Notes: generated from the sequence alone by a model not told the origin. DNA of 14,027 nt from Nitrospirota bacterium (GCA_020355985.1 CP070628.1:1513079-1527105); one strand, 5' to 3'. Counted from the stretch's first letter, positions 5,767 to 14,027 are shown. Translations and numbers: made by a program.

Positions 5767-7103
5767 TAGTGAGCCACCTCGGCTAAATCAGACGTCTCTG
5801 CTCCCACAACGGTTGGTTGCTCGCCCAAAGCCAAGTCTGCAAGACCTTGACGCGTCGCCACATCTAAGTCTTCTGGGACACGCTGCCCCGCTGATAAATA
5901 GGACACGGGAATTCCTGATTGGGACAAAACGTTATACATACTCCCGTACCGCGAAGTTTCATCAAGTTTGGTCATAATGATTTTGTGAATGGGAAGGGAT
6001 TGATAACGGCGAATCGTGTCTATTTGTACTGCCTCAGCAACCGGTGCCGCCAGGACCAGATGTGTTTCGATTTTTATCGACCCGCGTGTCATCCCCACCA
6101 ATTCCTCATGCCCGATTCGATCCTTCGGACTTCGTCCCGCCGTATCGATAAGAATCAAATCCGCTTGCTGATGACGCTCCACACACGACAAAAAATCTTG
6201 TTGCGAAACAGCAACTTCTAAAGGAATCTTGAGAATTTTGGCAAAAACACGAAGTTGCTCCACAGCTGCGACCCGATAGGTATCTAACGTAATCAAAACG
6301 GTTCTCTGATGTTCATCTTGTTGCCGAGCCAGGCCGGCAAGTTTGGCGATGGTCGTGGTCTTTCCGACTCCGGTTGGCCCTACTAACATCATAATTTTTT
6401 GCCCATATTGTCGTGAGACAGAGGGATTGGAGACAGCGAGACCTTCTTCCATTCGTTCCCGTAATAGCTCATGCACCGCATCGCGGTTTCCAAGCCCTGC
6501 CGTCCCTAACGTCTCAACCACCGATCGCAGCACATGATGTGCCAATTGAGCATCCACACCCTGGCTCACTAAGGTTTGATAGTCTCCGAGCAAATCGCCC
6601 GGCAAGCCTTCAATTCGCTTAGGCATCTGACTTTCCAGCACTTCACCGACCACAATGCGTAAACCTTCCAACTCTTGTCTCAAGGGGCCCACGGCCTGTT
6701 CCGGATCTTTCTGCGATTCCCTCAAGCGTTGCATTTCTTCCTTCATCTCATGCAGATGTTGTGTGACGGGATCTAACACGGTAGCAACTTGTAACTGTTC
6801 CGAAAATGTGCGCTCCTTCTTGACCTTTGGCGGTTCAACAGAAGGAGGAACAGCAGGACTTTGTTTTTTGATCAAGGCTTGAAGGGATCGATCTAAGGTC
6901 ACCGCCGATTCTGCTTCCTCGGTTTGTGCCGAGCGATCAACCGCCGCTGTGACTTCAATGACTGACTGACTCAGTAGACCAAACAAGCCTCCGGCTTTTT
7001 GTATGCGGCGGGACGAGACAATAACGGCCTCAGGGCCCAGTTCGGCTTTTACTGCCTGGAGAGCTTCTTGTAACGAAAGGGCTTCAAACCGTTTCAGCTT
7101 CAT
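5766..7103 (-). CDS. flhF: FlhF, SRP-type GTPase for flagellar placement
   Basis: This 445-residue protein has a variable basic N-terminal part, a coiled-coil-prone region (about 112-160), an N-domain-like helical segment (about 165-230) and an SRP G domain (about 235-425). G-domain motifs are the P-loop GPTGVGKTTT at 242-251, DTYR at 274-277, DTAGR at 320-324 and TKLDE at 378-382. FlhF resembles Ffh/FtsY but acts on flagella: GTP-bound dimers at the pole recruit early basal-body proteins. The start ATG lies inside the 3' end of flhA (20-nt overlap) after a GAGG ribosome binding site. The overlap with flhG matches their functional pairing. Confidence 0.96.
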   Translation of the reverse strand: MKLKRFEALSLQEALQAVKAELGPEAVIVSSRRIQKAGGLFGLLSQSVIEVTAAVDRSAQTEEAESAVTLDRSLQALIKKQSPAVPPSVEPPKVKKERTFSEQLQVATVLDPVTQHLHEMKEEMQRLRESQKDPEQAVGPLRQELEGLRIVVGEVLESQMPKRIEGLPGDLLGDYQTLVSQGVDAQLAHHVLRSVVETLGTAGLGNRDAVHELLRERMEEGLAVSNPSVSRQYGQKIMMLVGPTGVGKTTTIAKLAGLARQQDEHQRTVLITLDTYRVAAVEQLRVFAKILKIPLEVAVSQQDFLSCVERHQQADLILIDTAGRSPKDRIGHEELVGMTRGSIKIETHLVLAAPVAEAVQIDTIRRYQSLPIHKIIMTKLDETSRYGSMYNVLSQSGIPVSYLSAGQRVPEDLDVATRQGLADLALGEQPTVVGAETSDLAEVAH

Positions 7104-9204
7104 GTGGCAACCTCACAACTTCAATAGCTTGGATTTTAGTTTTGGGGTCCAGTTCATTTGGCGAAAGTACCGCCAATGAATGAACACCCGGCGAAACTAA
7201 ACGATAGAGTTGAGATCTAATTGACTGGGAACAGAGAACTATCGGTTGATATCCTTGTCCGACCACTCGTTCCACCGCCTGCCGCACAGTACCAATAACT
7301 TGATTAAAGAGCCCTGGGGATAATCCCTCAAGATGGCTCCCACTGGGTTTGATCACCTCCGTCAATCGGCGATCTAACACAGGGTCTAAACTCACGACGT
7401 GCACGTACCCATCAGCATTGGCATATTGAGTGGATATTGTTCTGGATAGATTTTGCCGGGCATATTCGGTCAGGGTGTCAGGATCTTTACTCACCGAGGT
7501 GTAATCGGCAACAGTCTCGAGAATGGTCCGTAAATCCCGAATGGATACTCGTTCACGTAGAAGATTTCGTAAGATTCTCACTACTACTCCTAAAGATAAT
7601 TGAGTGGGAATGAGCTCATCCACCACTTTGGGGTACGTCTTAGCGAGGTTATCCAGCAAATTCTGGGCCTCTTGTCGACCGAGCAATTCATGCCCATTGG
7701 TTTTAATCAATTCCGTTAAATGCGTAGCGATAATGGCGGGACCATCGACGACGGTATAGCCTTCCATTTGGGCGCGTTCTTTTTCAGTAGGGGCAATCCA
7801 GACGGCCGGAAGGCCAAAGCACGGATCCTGGCCAGGTTTGCCCTCCAAACCCTTTCTGGCATGGCCCGGATTGATTGCCAATAAATGCCGTGGGATCAGT
7901 TCACCCTTGGCCACCGAAATGCCTTTGAGCAAAATACTATATTCATGTGGCTTGAGCTGTAGGTTATCCCGAATATGGACGGCCGGCACCACGAATCCCA
8001 TATCCAAGGCCGTCTGCTTGCGAATGGCCCGAATTCGCTCCAAGAGTTCTCCGCCCTGCGCATGGTCCACAAAAGGTACTAAGCCATAGCCTACATGTAA
8101 TTCCAAAAGATCGGGAGGCGCCACGGTATCGACTGATTCCGTGGCAGGCGTTTCGGTTTTTTCTGCCCCAGGGGTTACCCCTGTTTTGTTTTGTGAAGCC
8201 ACCGCGGCAGCCGCTTCTTTCCTTTGCCAAAGAACATACGCCACACCTGCCGTTACCGCTCCAAGAAGCAAGAACGCCAGATGGGGTAATCCAGGCATTA
8301 ATCCTAAAAAGACCAACATACCTGCAACAGCAGCGACCAATTGCGGATTGAAAAATATTTGCTCAGTTAAGTCCTTGCCCAGGCTGGTAGCCGTAGAGAC
8401 CCGCGTAATAATGATACCGGCTGCCGTGGACATAATAAGCGCGGGAATTTGTGCAATGATGGCATCGCCCACCGTCAACAGCGTAAACCGCTTGGCCGCC
8501 GCCACAACCGACATGCCGTGATCTAAAACGCCGATTCCTAATCCGCCCAGCACATTGATGAAAATAATCAACAGCGCTGCGATAGCATCGCCGCGAACAA
8601 ACTTACTGGCACCATCCATCGAGCCATAAAAATCAGCTTCTTGTGCGATCGTCTCCCGACGTTCCCTGGCCTGTCTTTCATCTATGATACCGGCGTTTAA
8701 ATCTGCATCAATACTCATTTGCCGCCCCGGCATCGCATCCAAGGTAAACCGGGCTGCGACTTCAGCGATTCGGGTCGCTCCTTTTGTAATGACAACAAAA
8801 TTAATAATCACGAGGATTGAAAAGACCACGATTCCAACGGCAAAATTGCCCCCAACAACAAATTCGCCAAACACACGAATGACCTCCCCCGCTGCAGCAG
8901 GTCCTTCATTCCCATGCAATAAAATGGCTCGTGTTGAGGCAATATTCAATGCCAAACGAAACAGCGTAGTTAGCAAAACGACGGATGGGAAAACCGAAAA
9001 CTCCGCAGGCCGTCCCGAATGCATCGTCACCAACAAAATCAATATCGCCAAGGTAATGCTAAAGGACAGGAGGAGGTCAAGCATAAAGGGCGGCAAAGGA
9101 AGCAGCATGAGCAACAACAGGCCCACGACGCCAATGGGCAAGAGCACATCTCCATAATGTGCCGGAGTCATTTCCAGCTTGAATCGATCGCTATCAAAAG
9201 CCAT
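7084..9204 (-). CDS. flhA: FlhA, flagellar export-gate protein
   Basis: This 706-residue protein has the expected size and two-part design. The N-terminal half (about 20-325) contains several hydrophobic membrane segments. The conserved cytoplasmic loop between them includes RIAEVAARFTLDAMPGRQMS (145-164) and continues through DADLNAGIIDE to FVRGDAIA near 202, the FHIPEP-family signature. A low-complexity Ala/Thr/Glu linker (about 330-362) leads to the cytosolic domain (about 365-700), which in FlhA forms a nonameric ring that docks export chaperones and substrates. FlhA uses proton flow to power export. The gene begins 8 nt after flhB and overlaps flhF. The linker is variable in the family and is not unusual here. 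Confidence 0.97.
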   Translation of the reverse strand: MAFDSDRFKLEMTPAHYGDVLLPIGVVGLLLLMLLPLPPFMLDLLLSFSITLAILILLVTMHSGRPAEFSVFPSVVLLTTLFRLALNIASTRAILLHGNEGPAAAGEVIRVFGEFVVGGNFAVGIVVFSILVIINFVVITKGATRIAEVAARFTLDAMPGRQMSIDADLNAGIIDERQARERRETIAQEADFYGSMDGASKFVRGDAIAALLIIFINVLGGLGIGVLDHGMSVVAAAKRFTLLTVGDAIIAQIPALIMSTAAGIIITRVSTATSLGKDLTEQIFFNPQLVAAVAGMLVFLGLMPGLPHLAFLLLGAVTAGVAYVLWQRKEAAAAVASQNKTGVTPGAEKTETPATESVDTVAPPDLLELHVGYGLVPFVDHAQGGELLERIRAIRKQTALDMGFVVPAVHIRDNLQLKPHEYSILLKGISVAKGELIPRHLLAINPGHARKGLEGKPGQDPCFGLPAVWIAPTEKERAQMEGYTVVDGPAIIATHLTELIKTNGHELLGRQEAQNLLDNLAKTYPKVVDELIPTQLSLGVVVRILRNLLRERVSIRDLRTILETVADYTSVSKDPDTLTEYARQNLSRTISTQYANADGYVHVVSLDPVLDRRLTEVIKPSGSHLEGLSPGLFNQVIGTVRQAVERVVGQGYQPIVLCSQSIRSQLYRLVSPGVHSLAVLSPNELDPKTKIQAIEVVRLPHEAETV

Positions 9205-9212
9205 GAGACAAC

Positions 9213-10292
9213 CTAACTCGCTTGTTCATGTATGTTTCGCAGACGATAGATATAGGCCAACAATTCTGCTGCCGCTTGATACAAGACTGCTGGAATTTCC
9301 TGACCAACCTTCGTCCCTTTAAATAACGCACGTGCCAGACTTCGATTTTCCAAAATCGGCACGTTGGCATGACGAGCAATTTGCTTGATTTTTTCCGCCA
9401 TGAACCCGGCACCTTTGGCCAGGACTACCGGCGCATCCATGCTATCCGTGTCATACCGGATGGCAACCGCCACATGGGTGGGATTGGTAATCACGACATC
9501 CGCTTTGGGGACCGCTTGTAACATGCGCTGACGTGACCGTTCCCGTTGCAGACTAAGGCGTCGAGAGCGTACCTGTGGATCCCCTTCCACATCTTTTGAT
9601 TCATCTTTCACTTCCTGTTTGGTCATTTTCAAATCTTCGTTATGCTGCCACCGTTGATAGAGAAAATCGGCAATGGCCAAAATTAACAGGGCACCACCCA
9701 CCGCCCATACGACGTCTTGGACCAATTCCCAGGTTTCAGCAACCCCCGCGGAGAGACCTAAAACGGGAAATTGAACGATTTGCCCCATTCCCTCAGAAAG
9801 CACGAAATAAAGTATTCCCGCAATCATGGCAACCTTGAGTAGAGACTTTAAAAGGTCGGCGACTCCTTTCCACGAAAACACGCGCTTGATGCCATTTTTG
9901 GGATTCATTTTGGATGGTTTGGGCTGTAAGCCCTCTTCAATCCATAAAGGCCCTGTTTGCATCAAAATCGCCGCCAAGGCTAAGGCCGCAACGATCATTC
10001 CGAAAGGGATAAGAGGAACAAAGGATTGATTGATAATGTTCAAGAGCAAGGTATAGAGTGAGTCCGTATTAACCTGCAGCGTTCCAGACTGCGTCAACCA
10101 ATGACGATAGTTTTCATAGAGCTCTCGAAGCATCTTTGGAGCCCACAGAGTAATCACCCCGACTCCCCCCAACAAGACGAGCAATGGCGGCAGTTCGCGC
10201 GTGATGGGCACTTGCCCTTTTCGACGTGCATCCGCTAGCTTTTTCCCCGTGGGTTGCTCTGTTTTCTCTCCGCCGTCTTTATTTTCAGCCAT
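9213..10292 (-). CDS. flhB: FlhB, flagellar export switch protein with NPTH autocleavage site
   Basis: This 359-residue protein has a basic N-terminus (GEKTEQPTGKKLADARRKGQ, 8-27, typical of FlhB/YscU), four hydrophobic segments (about 35-50, 85-112, 150-172 and 185-212) and a soluble C-terminal domain. NPTH at 270-273 is the self-cleavage site; cleavage between N and P is known to switch export from rod/hook to filament substrates. The charged linker at about 215-262 is typical. The gene overlaps the end of fliR by 8 nt. Confidence 0.97.
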   Translation of the reverse strand: MAENKDGGEKTEQPTGKKLADARRKGQVPITRELPPLLVLLGGVGVITLWAPKMLRELYENYRHWLTQSGTLQVNTDSLYTLLLNIINQSFVPLIPFGMIVAALALAAILMQTGPLWIEEGLQPKPSKMNPKNGIKRVFSWKGVADLLKSLLKVAMIAGILYFVLSEGMGQIVQFPVLGLSAGVAETWELVQDVVWAVGGALLILAIADFLYQRWQHNEDLKMTKQEVKDESKDVEGDPQVRSRRLSLQRERSRQRMLQAVPKADVVITNPTHVAVAIRYDTDSMDAPVVLAKGAGFMAEKIKQIARHANVPILENRSLARALFKGTKVGQEIPAVLYQAAAELLAYIYRLRNIHEQAS

Positions 10293-11070
10293 GTCCTAAT
10301 TCCTGCAAGAGTTCCCAAAGGATGGCTTCCATTCCCAAAACTGACTGCTGAAAGACCAGGGCAATAAACGGTAGCCCCAATCCCAACACGATGAGCCCTA
10401 CAGAAATGGTAATAGGAAAACTGGTGAGCAAAATATTCATTTGCGGGACTAGCCGTCCCAAGACGCCCATCGTCACATGCACAAGAAAGGTGGCAGCCAT
10501 GACCGGAAACGCCAACCTCATTCCTGTCTCATAGGTCCCTTGCATCAGACCTGTCACATCGGGAAGAAGCATTGCAGATAAGTGCGCCCCAAACGGAGGA
10601 ATCAACTGAAAACTACTACCCAAAGCCAATAGCACCAACAGATGCCCGTCCACCTGGAAATATAAAAGTGTGGCAAAAACCGTCATCAATTGGCCAAACA
10701 CCGGGGTTTGCACTTGTGACACCGGGTCGAGCACATTGGCCATGGCGAATCCCACTTGAAATCCCAGAACATTCCCTGCCAATTCGACTGCTGCCATGAC
10801 TAATCGCATCGCAAAGCCAAGAACAAGTCCGACGAGAACTTCGGCGGCTAAGGCCATGACCAAATGCCCAGGCTCTAACCAATTTTGCGGCAATGAAAAA
10901 GTAACGATTGGAGTCAAAATCACTGAGATAGCGGCAGCCAAGCCAATTTTTATGCGTTTGGGAACGATCCGACCTCCGAGCAAAGGCAAAGCCGACAAAA
11001 TCACTGCCGTTCGTACCAAGACCACCAGAAACTGCCAGACTTGTTGAATCGCGATATCCCATTGCAACAC
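10285..11070 (-). CDS. fliR: FliR, flagellar export-gate membrane protein
   Basis: This 261-residue, highly hydrophobic protein has several membrane-spanning stretches and the FliR-type order next to flhB. Visible family-like blocks are GNVLGFQVGFAMANVLDP in the middle and LGRLVPQMNILLTSFPI near the C-terminus. FliR is a single copy in the FliP5-FliQ4-FliR1 gate complex. The start is a GTG at 11070 with a weak GGAA ribosome binding site about 12 nt upstream; TTG at the next codon is an alternative. The 146-nt gap to fliQ is long for this operon. Confidence 0.95.
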   Translation of the reverse strand: MLQWDIAIQQVWQFLVVLVRTAVILSALPLLGGRIVPKRIKIGLAAAISVILTPIVTFSLPQNWLEPGHLVMALAAEVLVGLVLGFAMRLVMAAVELAGNVLGFQVGFAMANVLDPVSQVQTPVFGQLMTVFATLLYFQVDGHLLVLLALGSSFQLIPPFGAHLSAMLLPDVTGLMQGTYETGMRLAFPVMAATFLVHVTMGVLGRLVPQMNILLTSFPITISVGLIVLGLGLPFIALVFQQSVLGMEAILWELLQELGHG

Positions 11071-11216
11071 CGTTTACGTCATTTCCATATTTGAGAAAGA
11101 GGAGTAAATTGTTAGGAATTAAATATTAGATGTAAGAAACGGAAAGAAGAGTTGGGGCAACGGCCCTCCTCACGATTTCCGCTTTGCGACTTACGATTCT
11201 TACTTCCCTACAACCC
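11071..11216. repeat. Long fliQ-fliR spacer with ACG-type repeats and small hairpins
   Basis: This 146-nt gap contains several short units: CTCACGATTTCCGC (11169-11182), then TTTGCGACTTACGATTCTTAC (11183-11203). Facing them across the gap, GTAAGAAACGGAAA appears near 11131-11144 and would pair with GTAAGAA and CGGAAA on the other arm around a bulge. A short GGGC/GCCC stem lies near 11154-11166. No clean T-run follows these on the minus strand, so I do not call an intrinsic terminator. Confidence 0.35.
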
Positions 11217-11486
11217 CTACTGTGACATTTCAGGAATATGCCCCCATACACCAGTCATAAACCCTACGAGTATTTTGAGCATCCAGGGAAACATGACCAG
11301 AAGCACGATGAACATCGTGATAATTTTTGGTAAAAAGGTCAGTGTCATTTCATTTATTTGGGTCATGGCTTGAAAGGCACTGACCATTAACCCAACAATC
11401 AAGCTCAACCCCAACATGGGACCTGCCACCAATAAAATGGTTTTTATGGCTTCCTGACCAACTTGCAGCACGCCTTCTGGACTCAC
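11217..11486 (-). CDS. fliQ: FliQ, flagellar export-gate membrane protein
   Basis: This 89-residue protein matches the family length. It has two long hydrophobic helices (about 14-36 and 50-75) separated by SAFQAMTQINEMTL, the typical FliQ loop, followed by TFLPKI. Four FliQ copies join FliP and FliR in the export gate. The start is GTG at 11486 with a GAGGA ribosome binding site about 9 nt upstream. It is separated from fliP by 129 nt and from fliR by 146 nt, more than usual. Confidence 0.95.
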   Translation of the reverse strand: MSPEGVLQVGQEAIKTILLVAGPMLGLSLIVGLMVSAFQAMTQINEMTLTFLPKIITMFIVLLVMFPWMLKILVGFMTGVWGHIPEMSQ

Positions 11487-11615
11487 AGCTTTGGTCCTCT
11501 TTGACTATATATCATTCTTTGGTCACAGCCTTTTCTTTTTCGTAAATCGTAAGAGATATGGGTATAAACCAAATGTTCATGTCGTCTTATCCGCTCCACC
11601 TCTTATAGCTTGTCG
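11487..11615. other. fliP-fliQ spacer
   Basis: This 129-nt gap holds the GAGGA ribosome binding site of fliQ and the unit CGTAAATCGTAAGA (11541-11554), which resembles TTACGAT-type units in the fliQ-fliR gap. No gene, terminator or clear promoter is supported. Confidence 0.35.
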
Positions 11616-12422
11616 TTATTGAAAACTATTCATGAGTGAGCCCACGATTAAAAACCACCCATCGGCCAAGACAAACAACACAAGTTTAAACGGCAACGAA
11701 ATCATGATCGGTGGCAACATCATCATACCCATTGACATCAACGTACTCGCCACAATCATATCGATCACCAGAAACGGCACATATATCAAAAACCCAATTT
11801 GAAACGCTGTGCGCAATTCACTTGTCACAAACGCGGGCACCAACACATGTATTGGGACATCCTGAACAGTTTGAGGATCTGGGATTTTCCCCATACTCAT
11901 AAACAAGCCTAAATCTTTCTCCCGGACTTGTTTCAACATAAACTCTCGAAGGGGTTCGACAGCCCGTTGCATCGCCACCTCTTGAGTCACCTGATTTTCT
12001 AGGAAGGGATTCAGGGCCTCCGTTCGAACTTGTTCCCACACTGGCATCATTATGAAAAGGGTCAAAAATAAGGCTAAGCCGATCATGACTTGATTGGGAG
12101 GAGCATGAAGAGTCCCCAAGGCTTGCCGCAAAAGACCTAAGACAATCACGACACGGGTAAAAGACGTCACCAACATTAACAAGGCCGGGGCCAACGTAAG
12201 GACCGTCAGCATGAAGAGAATACGAAGACCAAAGGTCCATGGTTCTGTCGCATCCAATCCTGAAACTTGCAGACTGATGGTCGGATCGTTTGCAGCTTGT
12301 GCCCACGCACTGATAGGGCTGCCAATGAGAAGGCTCACTACTGAAAAACACAAAAAGTCAAAGCGCCAAGACAATCTGAATGTCCGAGCACTTTCGTTTT
12401 TCTTAGAGCCCTTCATGAACAT
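11616..12422 (-). CDS. fliP: FliP, flagellar export-gate membrane protein
   Basis: From the chosen ATG at 12422 the protein has 268 residues with a cleavable-type signal sequence (MFMKGSKKNE, then a hydrophobic stretch ending SAWAQA). The family core follows: SFTRVVIVLGLLRQALGT, then GLALFLTLFIMMPVW. The C-terminal membrane segments end LVLFVLADGWFLIVGSL. FliP forms the pentameric core of the FliPQR gate. The frame is open further upstream to 12506, but that extension (into fliO) is not FliP-like. An AAGGA ribosome binding site lies 7 nt before 12422. The ATG at 12416, which makes an ATGA overlap with the fliO stop, is a close alternative two codons later. Confidence 0.93.
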   Translation of the reverse strand: MFMKGSKKNESARTFRLSWRFDFLCFSVVSLLIGSPISAWAQAANDPTISLQVSGLDATEPWTFGLRILFMLTVLTLAPALLMLVTSFTRVVIVLGLLRQALGTLHAPPNQVMIGLALFLTLFIMMPVWEQVRTEALNPFLENQVTQEVAMQRAVEPLREFMLKQVREKDLGLFMSMGKIPDPQTVQDVPIHVLVPAFVTSELRTAFQIGFLIYVPFLVIDMIVASTLMSMGMMMLPPIMISLPFKLVLFVLADGWFLIVGSLMNSFQ

Positions 12423-12820
12423 TTTGACATCCTTACGGAAGATGTGTGCGATAAAGCGTCCGACTCGTTCTTCTCCGAATTCGATTGTGACCATTGACCG
12501 ACCCATGCCCCTATTCGGCCAGCAATGGGATTAGCCAGAGACCGTACCCGACTCGTTCGATCTTCATCAGTAATTTTTGTTAATAAGGTCATTTCTCTGG
12601 CTGTAGTTCCTAACACTAAGACCTCTCCCGCCACATCAACCAACATGATTTGCTTGCCGGTCCCTACACGCAAACCGCCTAGCACACGCATAAGTGGCTC
12701 TCCACCCTTTCCAGGGCTTTCCCCAAATGTGCGTCGGACCCAGGCCAATCCACACAAAAGGACAAGTATGACCAGAGCCAAGGCTCCAGCCATTTTCAGA
12801 GCTTCATGAGTAAAATCCAT
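12413..12820 (-). CDS. fliO: FliO, flagellar export assembly factor
   Basis: This 135-residue protein has one N-terminal membrane segment (about 10-27), then a small soluble domain with LMRVLGGLRVGTGKQIMLVDV (43-63) and LVLGTTAREMTLLTKI, as in FliO/FliZ-type proteins. FliO helps assemble FliP rings and is poorly conserved; position between fliN and fliP is strong support. The polar, Ser-rich C-terminus (about 108-135) shows no recognisable motif. Its stop overlaps the fliP start region. The ATG at 12820 gives the expected membrane-anchored N-terminus. Confidence 0.85.
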   Translation of the reverse strand: MDFTHEALKMAGALALVILVLLCGLAWVRRTFGESPGKGGEPLMRVLGGLRVGTGKQIMLVDVAGEVLVLGTTAREMTLLTKITDEDRTSRVRSLANPIAGRIGAWVGQWSQSNSEKNESDALSHTSSVRMSKCS

Positions 12821-12937
12821 AATTTCTCAAAAACAGTTAGGAGTGAATCGTGGGGATCTCGGACGTAAGAAAAAACCATTCATAGCCCTTGCACTTTCAT
12901 TTCAGGCATCATTCCTTCATCCAATCGCCTTACTGAC
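12821..12937. other. fliN-fliO spacer
   Basis: This 117-nt gap separates fliN from fliO. It contains GAGTGAATCGTGG (12841-12853) and GGACGTAAGA (12861-12870), units like those in other gaps of the window (TTACG and CACGATTCAC on the minus strand). No gene or terminator is supported. Confidence 0.35.
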
Positions 12938-13345
12938 TTAACGAAGTTTATTCACCCGCTCAGTCGGGCTGATGACATCAGTCAAACGAATACCAAATTT
13001 TTCGTTTACCATGACCACTTCACCTCGAGCCACAAGCCGTTCATTGACCAAAACTTCTAACGGTTCACCAGCCAATTTATCTAATTCCACAATAGACCCT
13101 GGTCCTAGCTGTAGAAGATCTTTTATCAACATCCGCGTATTGCCCAATTGCGCAGATAACACAAGAGGAATATCTAAAATTCGATCCAGATTTGAATCTT
13201 GAAAATCATTGATTCCCGGAACCGTTGATGAAGCAAGCGTCTGTGCAGAGGTCTCACGATTCATAGCACCTTCTTGCGCTAAAGGCTCTATGATCTCTTT
13301 CTCAGCATCAACTGTTTCCAAATCCACGCTATCTTCTTCACTCAT
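12938..13345 (-). CDS. fliN: FliN, flagellar motor switch (C-ring) protein
   Basis: This 135-residue protein has an acidic, variable N-terminal part (about 1-50) and a SpoA (surface presentation of antigens) domain at about 54-130. Visible blocks are ILDIPLVLSAQLG, LLQLGPGSIVELDKLAGEPL (78-97), VNERLVARGEVVMVNEKFGI (100-119) and RLTDVISPTERV. FliN sits at the base of the C-ring with FliM and helps control rotation direction and export. An ATG at 13345 follows a GGAGAA ribosome binding site. The gene lies 61 nt after fliM. Confidence 0.96.
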   Translation of the reverse strand: MSEEDSVDLETVDAEKEIIEPLAQEGAMNRETSAQTLASSTVPGINDFQDSNLDRILDIPLVLSAQLGNTRMLIKDLLQLGPGSIVELDKLAGEPLEVLVNERLVARGEVVMVNEKFGIRLTDVISPTERVNKLR

Positions 13346-13364
13346 ATGTGTTCTCCAAGTTTCT

Positions 13365-13379
13365 CGAGTTTTCCACTCG
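13365..13379 (-). other. Small hairpin in the fliM-fliN gap
   Basis: CGAGT (13365-13369) and ACTCG (13375-13379) form a perfect 5-bp stem around a loop that reads GGAAA on the minus strand, about 20 nt before the fliN start. A role in mRNA stability or fliN translation is possible but not shown. Confidence 0.25.
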
Positions 13380-13406
13380 CTAAACGATCATGATTTTTGA
13401 TGCCCC

Positions 13407-14027
13407 TTAGTCTGGCATAACCAAAATGTCCTGAATTTGAAACGATTGCATGCCCTTGGTCGTCCCTGGGAATCCTGAGAATTTTGGTATGCCTTCCACA
13501 GTCGCAATTAAAGGCTGGGTGGTAGTTTTATCTAAGGTAATGACATCCCCCGGAGCAAAGTGCATAAACTCATCCACCGATAATTCCGTTTCTCCCAAGG
13601 TGACGGAGATGTTGATGGGAGCGTCCTTGAGTCTATTTGAAAATCGCTTAATCCACCCATGATCCACGCCAGAAACGTCATTTTGAAAACTCACCTGCAG
13701 CCGATTTCGAATGGGTTCCAACATGGCGTAGGGAATACAAAGATGTATATCTCCAACAGCATTACCCAGTTCAATGCCTAAGGTCACCACGATGACGATA
13801 TCCGCTGGCAAAACAATGGAAGCCAATTGGGGATTCATCTCTGTCCGTATAGACTTGATCGCTAGGCTTTGAACGGAATCCCAGGCTTTTTGTAAGTTCC
13901 TCAACCCCATCGACATCACTTTACGCATCACACGCTGTTCAATGAGCGTAAAGTCCTGGCCTTCTGGTTTCACTTGGGTTTGGCCGGCTCCGCCAAAAAA
14001 ATGGTCGACGAGTAGATAGACGGTTGC
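13407..14027 (-). CDS. fliM: FliM, flagellar motor switch protein (C-terminal part, cut by window edge)
   Basis: The frame is open to base 14027 and has 206 residues before its stop, so roughly the first 120 residues of a typical FliM lie outside, including the CheY-P-binding N-terminus. The first visible residues, YLLVDHFFGGAGQ followed by EGQDFTLIEQRVMRKV, match the FliM middle domain. The C-terminal part carries a SpoA domain (SVTLGETELSVDEFMHFAPG, then ITLDKTTTQPLIATVEG). A GTG at 13973 in the same frame is internal and not the start. FliM binds CheY-P and couples FliG and FliN in the C-ring. It heads the visible part of the operon. Confidence 0.97.
   Translation of the reverse strand, partial: ATVYLLVDHFFGGAGQTQVKPEGQDFTLIEQRVMRKVMSMGLRNLQKAWDSVQSLAIKSIRTEMNPQLASIVLPADIVIVVTLGIELGNAVGDIHLCIPYAMLEPIRNRLQVSFQNDVSGVDHGWIKRFSNRLKDAPINISVTLGETELSVDEFMHFAPGDVITLDKTTTQPLIATVEGIPKFSGFPGTTKGMQSFQIQDILVMPD

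Noticed and set aside
8141..9157. Long plus-strand frames of 126 and 157 codons
   Set aside because: They are antisense to well-conserved flhA coding sequence.
12423..12506. 28-residue N-terminal extension of FliP from 12506
   Set aside because: It overlaps the fliO coding end, precedes the signal sequence and is not FliP-like; a good ribosome binding site precedes the ATG at 12422.

Overview
The window is a block of late flagellar genes, nearly all read on the minus strand, so transcription runs from high to low coordinates. It looks like a motile Gram-negative bacterium of moderate GC. The order fliM-fliN-fliO-fliP-fliQ-fliR-flhB-flhA-flhF-flhG-fliA, followed by response-regulator/partner-switch genes and an orphan c-type-heme-family (DUF3365-like) remnant, would suit a Nitrospirota-like organism. 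That placement is inference from gene content and style, not a database match.

Region 14027-12413 holds the C-ring (switch) genes: the C-terminal part of fliM (its start lies beyond the window), fliN and fliO. Region 12422-7084 holds the flagellar type III export gate: fliP, fliQ, fliR, flhB and flhA. Region 7103-4051 holds the placement/number pair flhF and flhG, then fliA, which encodes the flagellar sigma factor sigma-28. Most junctions overlap or nearly touch: fliO/fliP overlap, fliR/flhB overlap by 8 nt, flhB/flhA have an 8-nt gap, flhA/flhF overlap by 20 nt, flhF/flhG share one base (TAATG), and flhG/fliA have a 3-nt gap. The exceptions are the fliN-fliO, fliP-fliQ and fliQ-fliR junctions, with spacers of 117-146 nt.

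Downstream of fliA are two ATGA-coupled regulatory genes: a receiver-PP2C (SpoIIE/RsbU-type) phosphatase (3914-2613) and a receiver-HATPase (RsbW-type) kinase (2616-1660). Further on is a STAS anti-anti-sigma-like protein (865-512), and at the window edge the N-terminus of a probable HD-GYP c-di-GMP phosphodiesterase (362-1). Together, phosphatase, kinase and STAS protein make a complete partner-switching module next to the flagellar sigma gene. A candidate FliA-type promoter lies upstream of the STAS gene.

Between the kinase and STAS genes is the only plus-strand element with support: a truncated DUF3365-like heme-domain remnant with SxxCH in place of the expected CxxCH, followed by a good intrinsic terminator. 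Several intergenic gaps carry degenerate short units (TTACG/TCACG/GTGAAACG types) and imperfect inverted repeats. No tRNA, rRNA, CRISPR array, insertion sequence or phage gene was recognised. No wholly new system was evident; the fliA-linked partner switch is the most interesting part.
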